From assembly GCA_030018575.1 (NCBI GenBank), contig JASEIA010000017.1:1-19089 (forward strand): a stretch of 19,089 nucleotides of DNA, written 5' to 3'. Under the pieces are notes generated by a model. That model was given only the letters and a program-made list of their open reading frames with translations. It did not search any database and had not been told where the DNA came from. This DNA comes from Nanobdellota archaeon (GTDB taxonomy: Archaea > Nanobdellota > Nanobdellia > SCGC-AAA011-G17 > GW2011-AR17). The translations under genes and the position numbers were made by a program. This document shows positions 1-6,387 of this stretch, in pieces; position 1 is the first letter of the stretch, and every line of letters starts with the position of its first letter.

Positions 1-35
1 CGTCATCTCCAAAATTTTTAAATCTTGCAGTTAAT

Positions 36-137
36 TCAATCAGACCAAGCAATTTGTTTCTTCCCAGATGCATTGTAACGAAACCCCTTTTTTGCGATAT
101 CATTAGAATGACATTTAGGGCAGATAATTTTTACCAT
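36..137 (-). CDS. Short zinc-ribbon ORF, probably frameshifted and cut by the window edge
   Basis: A 33-residue reading frame starts at ATG 137 behind an AGGAGGT-like ribosome binding site at 146-151. It opens MVKIICPKCHSNDIAKKGF, a CPxC zinc knuckle followed by a basic stretch. This is the usual start of transposase or regulator zinc ribbons, but the second Cys pair expected further on is missing because the frame stops at 36-38. The next frame stays open from about position 88 to the window edge and ends ARFKNFGDD, so the gene may be frameshifted or two ORFs may overlap. A TATACGTATA palindrome at 156-165 could be the promoter. The family is uncertain; transposase-type zinc ribbon is only a guess. 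Confidence 0.35.
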   Translation of the reverse strand: MVKIICPKCHSNDIAKKGFRYNASGKKQIAWSD

Positions 138-268
138 ATTATTACCTCCTTTTGGTATACGTATAGATAAAGCTTCCTGCTATTTAAAGATGACGCTTAT
201 TTAACAATGTCAGATTATGGAAAGAATTAAATATTTGCAGGGCATAGCCATTCTGGAGGTAATTTAAA

Positions 269-514
269 ATGGGAGAATTAATTGGCAAGGTAACGCACTT
301 TTTTCCGAAAATAAGTGTTTGTGTCATAAAGTTGGCACATCCGCTCAAGAAAGGCGAGAAGATAAAGTTCAAGCACGGAAAAGAAGAGTTTGAGCAGGTT
401 GTCGCTTCAATGCAGGTTGAACACAAGGATATTCCTGAAGCCAAGAAAGGCATGGAAATCGGAATGAAAGTGGACAAGCCTGTGAAAGAAGGTTTTGAAG
501 TGTACAAGGCGTAA
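269..514 (+). CDS. Small EF-Tu domain 2-like protein (translation elongation factor-like)
   Basis: This 81-residue protein begins MGELIGKVTHFFPKISVCV and continues through KKGEKIKFKHG and EQVVASMQVEHKDI to VKEGFEVYKA. The pattern is the beta-barrel of domain 2 of translational GTPases standing alone: a KVTHYF-type first strand, the GDxI-like turn (KKGEKIKF), the SMQ-EH segment and a closing strand after GMKVDKPVKEG. Stand-alone copies of about 80 residues are common in archaea and are annotated as elongation factor-like; the precise role is unknown. The start is fixed by a GGAGGT site at 255-260, eight bases before ATG. It is transcribed towards asnS, with a structured repeat between the two stops. 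The domain call is firm, the function is not. Confidence 0.85.
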   Translation: MGELIGKVTHFFPKISVCVIKLAHPLKKGEKIKFKHGKEEFEQVVASMQVEHKDIPEAKKGMEIGMKVDKPVKEGFEVYKA

Positions 515-531
515 TTGGCAGTTCGTTAATG

Positions 532-610
532 GCTTGTAGCTGGTAAGCTGTGGCATATGGGCGGTAGTTCGTAGCTAATGGCTACAGGCTACCAACCAAT
601 TGCTACAAGC
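532..610. repeat. Nested inverted repeat between convergent genes (possible bidirectional terminator)
   Basis: GCTTGTAGC (532-540) pairs perfectly with GCTACAAGC (602-610). Inside it GGTAG (563-567) pairs with CTACC (589-593), and GTAGC (571-575) with GCTAC (581-585) across TAATG. The wording is also degenerately repeated: AGTTCGT with TAATGGCT occurs at about 520-533 and again at 566-582. It lies exactly between the stops of the EF-Tu-like gene and asnS, so an end-of-transcript structure for both is plausible. There is no long T run. Confidence 0.45.
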
Positions 611-1902
611 TATGGTTTGTATCTCATCATCGTCCGCGGGAACGGAATTGCGTCCTTTATGCTCTCAAGCCCGCAAATCCAGGAGACCAATCTCTCAACG
701 CCCATTCCAAATCCGCCGTGAGGCACGCTGCCGTACTTTCTTGTATCTAAATAGAATTCATAATTAGAACAGTCTTCTCCCTGCTCTTCCAGCCTCTTCT
801 TAATCTTTACCAATTCAGGCTCCCTTTCAGAGCCGCCTATTATCTCTCCATAGCCTTCAGGAGCCAGCACATCGCAGCCAAACACAACTTCAGGATTGGA
901 AGGATCCTCTTTCATGTAAAATGCCTTCACAATCTTAGGATAATGCGTGACAATGACAGGCGTGCCAAAATTCTTAACCAGCTCATCCTCTTCTATTGTC
1001 CTCAAGTCCTTGCCCCATTCCACCTCCATCTTGTTTTTCTCCTTCAGAATCTTCAATGCCTCTGTATATGTAATGCGGGGGAACGGCTTTTCAGCAGCAG
1101 GCTTTAGTTTATCCACATTCCTCTCAAGTATCTTTAATTCTTCCATGTTGTTTTCCAAAACCTTTTTCAAAGCATATTTCATCACGCCCTCTGCATGGTT
1201 CTGGATATCAATAAAAGAAGCCCATGCAGCTTCCATCTCAGCGTGCCAGTATTCTGTCAAATGCCTTGATGTTTTTGACTTTTCAGCCCTGAATGAAGGC
1301 GCAATGCAGTAAATCTTTTCCAATGAAAATATTGCAGGCTCTGCATAAAGCTGCCAGGTCTGCGCAAGAAACACAGGCTTGCCAAAATAATTCACTGAAA
1401 ACAGTGTCGAGCCGCCCTCGCACTGCACGGCCTGGAATATCGGGGACTGGTATTCATAGAACCCTTTGCCCCTGAAGTATTCGTGTATTGCGCCAAACAC
1501 AGTGCTCCTTATCTTCATTATTGCTGTCATTTTTCTTGAGCGAAGCCACAGGTGCCTGTTGTCAGCAAGGAACTCAACACTCTGGTCCTTGTTGATTGGA
1601 AAAACATCTGCAAAATGCACAATATTTATTTTTTTAACAGAAATCTCATATCCTGTCGGAGCCCTCTTGTCTTCCTTTATTTCCCCTTCTATTTCTGCAG
1701 AGCTTTCAATCAATACTTTTTCTGCATCAGCCCATTCTTTCTCTGAAACATTTGCCTTTTTTACAACGCACTGCACAATGTTTGATGAATCCCTGAGCAC
1801 AATGAAAGCTATATCCTTTGACTTCCTTTCCCTGTAAACCCAGCCGCGGACATTTACATTTCCTGAGCCCTGCTTCATTGCTTCCTGTATGGATATGAAC
1901 AT
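610..1902 (-). CDS. asnS: Asparaginyl-tRNA synthetase
   Basis: Class IIb synthetase that charges tRNA(Asn) with asparagine in the cytoplasm. From ATG 1902 the protein has 430 residues, the normal archaeal length. An OB-fold anticodon-binding domain (VRGWVYRERKSKDIAFIVLRD, about 18-38) is followed by the catalytic core, with motif 2 around FRAEKSKTSRHLTEYWHAE (204-222) and motif 3 in GGFGMGVERLVSWICG near 396-411. The ending IKDAIPFPRT and the YLDTRKYGSVPHGGFG block favour AsnRS over archaeal AspRS. The frame stays open upstream to 2073 but there it runs into the divergent gene. ATG 1902 is chosen because it lies 26-27 bases from the TTATAA box at 1926-1931 and the OB fold begins just after it. 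The stop codon is TAG. Confidence 0.93.
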   Translation of the reverse strand: MFISIQEAMKQGSGNVNVRGWVYRERKSKDIAFIVLRDSSNIVQCVVKKANVSEKEWADAEKVLIESSAEIEGEIKEDKRAPTGYEISVKKINIVHFADVFPINKDQSVEFLADNRHLWLRSRKMTAIMKIRSTVFGAIHEYFRGKGFYEYQSPIFQAVQCEGGSTLFSVNYFGKPVFLAQTWQLYAEPAIFSLEKIYCIAPSFRAEKSKTSRHLTEYWHAEMEAAWASFIDIQNHAEGVMKYALKKVLENNMEELKILERNVDKLKPAAEKPFPRITYTEALKILKEKNKMEVEWGKDLRTIEEDELVKNFGTPVIVTHYPKIVKAFYMKEDPSNPEVVFGCDVLAPEGYGEIIGGSEREPELVKIKKRLEEQGEDCSNYEFYLDTRKYGSVPHGGFGMGVERLVSWICGLESIKDAIPFPRTMMRYKP

Positions 1903-1925
1903 AAGAAATAGGATATAGCAAGGGT

Positions 1926-1931
1926 TTATAA
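1926..1931. promoter_or_regulatory. Shared palindromic TATA box for asnS and the radical SAM gene
   Basis: TTATAA is centred at 1928.5. The asnS ATG (1902, minus) and the radical SAM ATG (1955, plus) are each 26.5 bases away, the usual archaeal distance from TATA box to transcription start. Both messages would therefore begin at or next to their start codons, without leaders, from one symmetrical box. Confidence 0.6.
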
Positions 1932-1954
1932 GAGTTTTCGTATTACCAACAGGC

Positions 1955-3286
1955 ATGATTTTGCTCGTGTATCCGCCGTTTTGCACGCCTGCATCGCCGC
2001 CATACTCTATTGCGAAGTTGTATTCTGCATTAAAGGCAAATGGCGCTGAAGCAAAGGCTGTTGACTTGAACATAGAATTCCATAAAAGAAAATATCCTTT
2101 GTTCCAGAAGTATTTTCAGGCATTTCAAAAGCAGTATGAGAAGTATGCAGACGTATCCGCTGATTATCTTAAAACAACAAAGGAGGATTACACTTCGAAT
2201 AATAAAATGGTTTCAGCAGGAAAAAATCCTGAATTATTTGATGAGATGCTTGAGCTTATACTAAAAGAAAAGCCTTATGCTGCTGCGTTCAGCATTGTGT
2301 ATTCAAGCCAGGCGTTCTATGCATTTGCATTGCTGAAAGCATTGAAGGAAAAAGGGATAAAAACAGTCATTGGCGGGCATGGCGTGAACACTGCATTGAA
2401 GGATATTGCTGATTTTCATCTGAATAACGAAATGGAATTGTTGGCTTTTTGCGGCAAGAAGGAAAACCTGAAAGAGGGTATGATTGATTTCAGTGCATTC
2501 AATCTTAATGATTATTTCACGCCCTCAGTTGTATTGCCTATGAAAACCTCTTCCACTTGCTATTACCAGCAGTGCGCTTTTTGCACGCACCATAATAAGT
2601 CAAAATATCTTGAGTTTCCTCTTTCTCCGATAGTGGAAGCAATAAAAAATTCTAAACAGAAACACGTTTTCCTTATCGATGACATGCTTCCTAAAAAAAG
2701 AATCTTAGAAATAGCGTCTGCTTTCAAGCCGCTGAAAATATCCTGGATGTGCCAGCTGAAGCCTACGAAGGGGTATGATGCTGAAACATTCAGGATATTA
2801 GGTGAATCAGGATTAAAAGCAGTTGTCTGGGGAGTTGAATCTGGCTCAGATAGAATTCTAACATTAATGAAAAAAGGGACAAATGCAAAAGACGTTAAAA
2901 GCGTGTTAAAGGCAGCGCACGATAACGGCATAAAGAACATCTGCTACATAATGTTCGGCTTTCCAACTGAAACAAAAGAAGAGTTTTTGCAGACAATTGA
3001 ATTCCTGAAAAGAAATTCAGAAAACATTGATTTGGCTTCAACATCTGTTTTTGGATTGCAAAAAGGAACGCCGATTTATGAGACTCCTTCTGCGTTCGGA
3101 ATAACCAAGATAATTGAGACAGAAAGGACATTGCTTGGGCCAAGCATAAAATACGAGGCAAGCAGGGGGCTTTCGCAGGAAGACGCGGAGGAATTAAGAA
3201 AGAATTACAGGAAGACTCTGGATAAATTAAACAAATACCCGAAAGCAATGAATTTCTTCAGGGAGCACCTGCTTCTGAGTGTATAG
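1955..3286 (+). CDS. Radical SAM protein with B12-binding-like N-terminal domain
   Basis: A 443-residue enzyme. The N-terminal half (MILLVYPPFCTPASPPYSIA, then IKTVIGGHGV near 135-144) resembles the Rossmann-like cobalamin-binding domain that precedes many radical SAM cores. The [4Fe-4S] site is CYYQQCAFC (C202, C207, C210), a Cx4Cx2C spacing instead of the textbook Cx3Cx2C; the longer spacing is known from B12-radical SAM proteins with CYWGKCxFC-type sites. The core continues with VVWGVESGSDRIL and a KNICYIMFGFPTETKEEF segment typical of the family. The substrate cannot be told. It is divergent from asnS and shares its TATA box, with a start consistent with a leaderless message. It is followed by about 230 bases with no gene. 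Confidence 0.85.
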   Translation: MILLVYPPFCTPASPPYSIAKLYSALKANGAEAKAVDLNIEFHKRKYPLFQKYFQAFQKQYEKYADVSADYLKTTKEDYTSNNKMVSAGKNPELFDEMLELILKEKPYAAAFSIVYSSQAFYAFALLKALKEKGIKTVIGGHGVNTALKDIADFHLNNEMELLAFCGKKENLKEGMIDFSAFNLNDYFTPSVVLPMKTSSTCYYQQCAFCTHHNKSKYLEFPLSPIVEAIKNSKQKHVFLIDDMLPKKRILEIASAFKPLKISWMCQLKPTKGYDAETFRILGESGLKAVVWGVESGSDRILTLMKKGTNAKDVKSVLKAAHDNGIKNICYIMFGFPTETKEEFLQTIEFLKRNSENIDLASTSVFGLQKGTPIYETPSAFGITKIIETERTLLGPSIKYEASRGLSQEDAEELRKNYRKTLDKLNKYPKAMNFFREHLLLSV

Positions 3287-3329
3287 GCGGGCAGGAATCC
3301 CATCGTGGAATATTTTGCCTTCCGGAAAC

Positions 3330-3377
3330 GCTGAAAAAACTCACCTTTTTGCATTGATTTTCCGAAACCTTTTCAGC
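3330..3377 (+). repeat. Long-loop inverted repeat after the radical SAM gene
   Basis: GCTGAAAA (3330-3337) pairs with TTTTCAGC (3370-3377) across 32 bases, 44 bases after the radical SAM stop. T-rich runs follow (3386-3390, 3419-3423). A transcript end or a small structured RNA is possible; no coding potential was seen in 3287-3475. Confidence 0.3.
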
Positions 3378-3475
3378 TAACGCCCTTTTATTTCCAAGTT
3401 CGTTGAAAATTTTGCGCTTTTTTCTCCAAAGAGTTTATGAATAAGTGCCGCAATATGCCCAGTATGAACGAAAGG

Positions 3476-3510
3476 TTTATAAATGTTGCAATTATTAAAA
3501 CAATTGTTAC
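3476..3510 (+). promoter_or_regulatory. TATA box and inverted-repeat operator of the first MNT gene
   Basis: TTTATAAA (3476-3483) is followed by GTTGCAATT (3485-3493) and AATTGTTAC (3502-3510), an inverted repeat with 7 of 9 matching positions and an 8-base spacer. The repeat sits between TATA box and start codon, where a bound winged helix would block transcription. Autoregulation by the downstream protein is inferred. Confidence 0.5.
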
Positions 3511-3514
3511 AAAA

Positions 3515-4108
3515 ATGAAAACAATAGTGAAGCCCGCTGCATGGAAGATTCTTGAGCTTTTCTACAGGAGCAAGAACCAGCCGATGCACCTGCGCGAGAT
3601 TTCAAGAAAGGCAGGCATAAGCGAGTCACCGATTTTCAGGCAGCTTAGCATTATGGAGAAAGACAAGATACTCCGGTCAAGCCCTGAGGCAAACCTTAAG
3701 AAATTCAGCGTTAATAAGGCACTTGTCCCTGAAATATTCCCTGTTTTTGACGATGAACGAATTAAAAGCCTGCCATTGCTGCGGAAAAATGCCCTGAAAG
3801 CTTATACGGATTCGCTTGAAACAAAGCCCGTATTTCTTGTTCTATTCGGCTCCACTGCAAAAGGGGGGCTGAGACCTGATTCTGACATGGATATTCTGGA
3901 AGTCTTTAATGCAAAAATAAGCACTTCAGCAGCAGCAAAATATGCAGAATCCCAGACGTCCATAAGGATACAGGCAGTGCAGATGACATTTAAGGCATTT
4001 GTTGACGAGCTTAAGATGAAAAAAGATGCTGTTGTGCAGTCTGCTGTTGAAACAGGTTTTCCTGTATTTAACCAAAAATACTATTACGAGGTTCTGTATA
4101 ATGAATGA
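3515..4108 (+). CDS. Winged-helix MNT nucleotidyltransferase, antitoxin of an MNT/HEPN pair
   Basis: A 197-residue protein. Residues about 5-70 form a winged helix (MHLREISRKAGISESPIFRQ), and residues about 105-130 carry the minimal nucleotidyltransferase signature GSTAKGGLRPDSDMD, with G112/S113 and the metal-binding pair D124/D126. In characterised MntA/HepT pairs the MNT protein adds AMP to the HEPN toxin and silences it. The frame is open up to 3437, but those codons lie across the TATA box at 3476-3483; ATG 3515 starts just upstream of the winged helix and fits a short leader. It overlaps the HEPN gene by 8 bases, so the two are translated together. An inverted repeat at 3485-3510 suggests self-repression. 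Its target is assumed from adjacency. Confidence 0.82.
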   Translation: MKTIVKPAAWKILELFYRSKNQPMHLREISRKAGISESPIFRQLSIMEKDKILRSSPEANLKKFSVNKALVPEIFPVFDDERIKSLPLLRKNALKAYTDSLETKPVFLVLFGSTAKGGLRPDSDMDILEVFNAKISTSAAAKYAESQTSIRIQAVQMTFKAFVDELKMKKDAVVQSAVETGFPVFNQKYYYEVLYNE

Positions 4109-4610
4109 CAAAGAGCTTGCAATGCTGCTTTCTGATAAAGAGCTGGTGGAGAAGAGGATAGAATCTTACATACAGAAGAAGGCGCTGTTTTTGCGCCAAA
4201 AAGACAGGAGGGAAATCGAGGGGCATATCAGCAAGGCAATGCATAACCTCGAGTTTATTCCGGAGATATCCTCCAGATTCGGCGACTGGAAGCTTGTTGT
4301 ATGCTATTATGCTTCCTATCATATGGCGCTTGCGCTCGCATTGGACAGGGGATATTCCTCAAAAAGCCATGACGCAACGCTTTGCGTGCTGATAAAGCAT
4401 TATTTCAAGGTTATTTCCGCAGATGAGATAAAGATGCTGAATGAAGCCTGGCTTGACAATGAGGATATATTATTCTATGCACAGTCGAAGAACGAGCGCG
4501 AGAAGGCTTCATATTCAACAAGAATAGCATTTGAAAGCTCAGGCATAGAGGAGATAAAACTGAAGACAATCCTGTTTGTGAATAAGGCGAAGGAGATTTT
4601 GAAAGGCTAA
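4101..4610 (+). CDS. HEPN-domain protein, probable toxin partner, with Rx4Y in place of RxxxxH
   Basis: A 169-residue, all-helical HEPN protein. The hallmark hydrophobic helix is WKLVVCYYASYHMALALALDRGYSS (about 63-87) and the C-terminal helix is ILFVNKAKEILKG. At the position of the HEPN RNase motif it reads REKASY (R133 to Y138), so a tyrosine stands where the catalytic histidine of Rx4H is expected. This resembles the R..ADY pattern of some HEPN branches, which may not be active nucleases. The start is ATG 4101, inside the end of the MNT gene (ATGAATGA, 8-base overlap); the longer frame from 4026 would run through the MNT gene. It converges on the signal peptidase-like gene with 5 bases between stops. 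Confidence 0.78.
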   Translation: MNDKELAMLLSDKELVEKRIESYIQKKALFLRQKDRREIEGHISKAMHNLEFIPEISSRFGDWKLVVCYYASYHMALALALDRGYSSKSHDATLCVLIKHYFKVISADEIKMLNEAWLDNEDILFYAQSKNEREKASYSTRIAFESSGIEEIKLKTILFVNKAKEILKG

Positions 4611-4615
4611 ACCGC

Positions 4616-5071
4616 CTATTTGTTAAACAAAACCCCGACAACAACTCCGTTGATTGCGGAATAAAGCACCTTTTCAGCTGTCTCAGAATTGTCGCCTTTT
4701 GCCATAAAGAAATCAACATACAGCCCGTCAATGCGGTGAATCTGGTCCTGCCCCCCTGTCTTGTAAGAAACAATCATCCCTTCCCTTAACGGCGTGTCTT
4801 TTGAATATGGCTTAATCAGCATTGTATCACCTGTCTGTATTGTGGGGCGCATGCTGCTTCCCAATGCCTTTGCAACAGTCACATTTTCAAGAGTCACTGA
4901 ATTGTCCAAAAGCTTGTAATTGCAGCATTCCTTTTCAGCTGAAAAAACAACGCTTTCAGGCGCGACAATCGTGTTGCCTGTTATCTGATTATTAGAGCAT
5001 CCGGACAATAGGATTGCAATTATTAGAATAGAGCATATTACTACAAAGCTTACACTCACACCTCTTTTCAA
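4616..5071 (-). CDS. Signal peptidase I-like (S26) lipoprotein, leaderless TTG start
   Basis: A 151-residue protein with an N-terminal membrane segment (about 8-24) ending in a lipobox-like LLSGC (C25). The S26 core follows: GSSMRPTIQTGD with the candidate nucleophile S73, IVSYKTGG, QIHRIDG with H112, and FMAKGDNSE with D127. The Ser/His/Asp layout is that of archaeal and ER signal peptidases; there is no bacterial general-base lysine at that place. It lacks a C-terminal membrane helix, so it may process exported proteins or be a degenerate relative. There is no in-frame ATG upstream; TTG 5071 lies about 26 bases from AATATACT (5093-5100), which supports a leaderless TTG start. Confidence 0.72.
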   Translation of the reverse strand: MKRGVSVSFVVICSILIIAILLSGCSNNQITGNTIVAPESVVFSAEKECCNYKLLDNSVTLENVTVAKALGSSMRPTIQTGDTMLIKPYSKDTPLREGMIVSYKTGGQDQIHRIDGLYVDFFMAKGDNSETAEKVLYSAINGVVVGVLFNK

Positions 5072-5092
5072 TATTGTTTTTGATGTATTGGG

Positions 5093-5100
5093 AGTATATT
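5093..5100 (-). promoter_or_regulatory. TATA box of the signal peptidase-like gene
   Basis: AATATACT on the minus strand is centred at 5096.5, 26 bases upstream of TTG 5071. The spacing supports the unusual start codon. Confidence 0.45.
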
Positions 5101-5118
5101 AAGATTTCTTTTTGTTGC

Positions 5119-5394
5119 TCAATTGGGCGGGTAATGGTATATCGTGTAATTCCTTTCAAATATATCGCGCGATATCTCTTTCCCATGCATTGAAGCAGCC
5201 CGCAGAACACATTTACGGATTTTCAGAGGGTTATTCTCAGGTACAGGGATCACATCGCCCCAAAGGGACACCAGAGCTTCAATCGTTCCTTTTGATTCAG
5301 GGCGCAGAACAAGGTCATTTTCCCCGCCTTTTGTGACAAGGCACGACCCAAAGAAAGATTTCGTAAGGCAGCTGGTTGTTTTCCAGGACGGCAC
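5119..5394 (-). CDS. Doubtful ORF, possibly the tail of a decayed gene
   Basis: A 91-codon frame with only a GTG start and a stop codon shortly upstream. Its middle reads convincingly as protein (LRPESKGTIEALVSLWGDV, then EISRDIFERNYTIYHYPPN), but no family is recognised. Arginine codons include CGC, CGT and CGG, unlike the AGG/AGA habit of neighbouring genes. On the opposite strand positions 5342-5440 read HDPKKDFVRQLVVFQDG and on to a TGA, which also looks protein-like, so the right strand is not certain. Flanked by a truncated gene on one side and a leaderless promoter on the other, the segment is probably decayed or transferred DNA. Nothing better is seen in 5111-5443. Confidence 0.27.
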   Translation of the reverse strand: MPSWKTTSCLTKSFFGSCLVTKGGENDLVLRPESKGTIEALVSLWGDVIPVPENNPLKIRKCVLRAASMHGKEISRDIFERNYTIYHYPPN

Positions 5395-5443
5395 AATCGC
5401 TTACTCGTGGATAATGGAGGGGGCATTATGCATGAAGTGAATG

Positions 5444-5569
5444 CTATGCCTTCTTAAGTTTAGGTGGATTCTTTCTTGCATAGCTTATCAGCATTATTAT
5501 CTCAAGGTGCTCTGCCAATAAATGCTGGTCAGAAAGCAGCTTTGAAGGGATTATGTTGACTCTTACCAT
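5444..5569 (-). pseudogene. N-terminal remnant of a T4 endonuclease V-like pyrimidine-dimer DNA glycosylase
   Basis: The 41 codons start MVRVNIIPSKLLSDQHLLAEH and stop at TAG 5444-5446 after KNPPKLKKA. The start matches the N-terminus of the T4 endonuclease V / Pyr_excise family, whose N-terminal residue attacks the damaged base and whose xxLSDQHLLAE helix is conserved; family members run to about 110-150 residues. Only the first third remains. The promoter is intact: TTTATAAA at 5592-5599 is centred 26.5 bases from ATG 5569. The rest of the gene is not recognisable further along the strand. It is either a deletion relic or, less likely, an expressed short peptide. Confidence 0.6.
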
Positions 5570-5591
5570 GGGCTAATGGAATGCCCCGGAA

Positions 5592-5599
5592 TTTATAAA
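5592..5599 (-). promoter_or_regulatory. TATA box of the glycosylase remnant
   Basis: TTTATAAA is centred at 5595.5, exactly 26.5 bases upstream of ATG 5569 on the minus strand. The intact spacing supports this start codon although the gene is truncated. Confidence 0.5.
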
Positions 5600-5648
5600 A
5601 TCTCGTTCCCAGCTTTGACGATACGAGCCAAAAAAGCCCATCCGGAGA

Positions 5649-5729
5649 TGTTGGAAATTCAGAGGTGTTTCGGCTTTTTCAGGCTGTTTTTTTCAGAGTT
5701 ATTGTGAGATTTTCCAACACCTGCCGAAA
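5649..5729 (+). other. Interlocking inverted repeats, possible pseudoknot or small RNA
   Basis: TGTTGGAAA (5649-5657) pairs with TTTCCAACA (5711-5719). TTTCGGC (5668-5674), inside that loop, pairs with GCCGAAA (5723-5729) outside it, an interlocked order as in a pseudoknot. GGTGTT (5664-5669) also matches AACACC (5716-5721), so alternative folds compete. The block lies in the gene-free stretch 5600-5830 before the YhcG-like gene. No promoter or known RNA family was identified. Confidence 0.3.
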
Positions 5730-5830
5730 ATCCTGCGGATTTTTGTGCGAAGAGTTTAAGAAGGGGTTGTAAGTGAAAGAGGCGGATAAATCCCTTACCA
5801 CCATGCAAGAGAAATAGGGCAGGAGTTAAA

Positions 5831-6373
5831 TTGGCGATAAAAAAAGAGAAGAAAGGCAGTTTGGTGAGAGAATTCAGGAGAGAGATAAGCAACAAGTCTG
5901 CGCCAAAAGAATACACTGGACTTTTAAAAGAGATTAAAGAACGGATACGCACGGCGCAATATGCTGCGCTAAAAGCTGTAAACAAACAGCTTGTCTTGCT
6001 CTATTGGGATATTGGGCGTATAATAGTCAAAAAACAAAAAGACAGCATATGGGGAAATGCAATTGTAGAACTGCTGTCAAAAGACTTGCAAAGCGAATTC
6101 CCCGGAATTAAAGGATTCTCTGCCCCTAATCTCTGGCGAATGAGAATGTTTTATCAGGCTTATGCTAAAAACCCAAAACTATCACCACTGGTGATAGAAA
6201 TTATTCTCTGCAAGACAAAAGACAATACAATTGTTGAATATGCGCTAAAGGACACAAGCAGGCCGATAGGAGTTGCGCCTTACAGGATTGTTTCAAAATT
6301 GCCGAGAGAATTGAGGAAAGAGCTTCCTTCTCCTGAGCAGATATCAAGGCTATTGGATAGAACAGAGGAATAA
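5831..6373 (+). CDS. YhcG/DUF1016-type protein with the PD-(D/E)XK core deleted
   Basis: A 180-residue protein where the family normally has about 340-370. Residues about 28-120 match the N-terminal DUF1016 domain (LLKEIKERIRTAQYAALKAV, LLYWDIGRII, EFPGIKGFSAPNLWRMRMFY). From about residue 124 it jumps to the extreme C-terminus of the family (IILCKTKDNTIVEYALKD, RPIGVAPYR, LPSPEQ). The PD-(D/E)XK nuclease core that belongs between them is missing, yet the frame is kept. The seam near 6179-6197 is a perfect palindrome. The start is TTG 5831 behind GGAG at 5822-5825. The product could bind DNA or partners but should not cut. It is 14 bases upstream of the lamin-tail gene, likely co-transcribed. 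Confidence 0.75.
   Translation: MAIKKEKKGSLVREFRREISNKSAPKEYTGLLKEIKERIRTAQYAALKAVNKQLVLLYWDIGRIIVKKQKDSIWGNAIVELLSKDLQSEFPGIKGFSAPNLWRMRMFYQAYAKNPKLSPLVIEIILCKTKDNTIVEYALKDTSRPIGVAPYRIVSKLPRELRKELPSPEQISRLLDRTEE
6179..6197. repeat. Perfect 19-bp palindrome at the deletion seam
   Basis: CTATCACCA-C-TGGTGATAG has two perfect 9-base arms around one base. It lies exactly where the N-terminal and C-terminal parts of the YhcG-like protein are joined (residues about 117-123). Confidence 0.65.
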
Positions 6374-6387
6374 AGGAGGTAATTAAA

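Noticed and set aside
1903..2073. 57-codon N-terminal extension of asnS
   Set aside because: It would overlap the start of the divergent radical SAM gene and cross the shared TATA box. The protein is complete from ATG 1902.
3437..3514. 26-codon extension of the first MNT protein
   Set aside because: These codons contain the TATA box and operator. The winged helix begins after ATG 3515.
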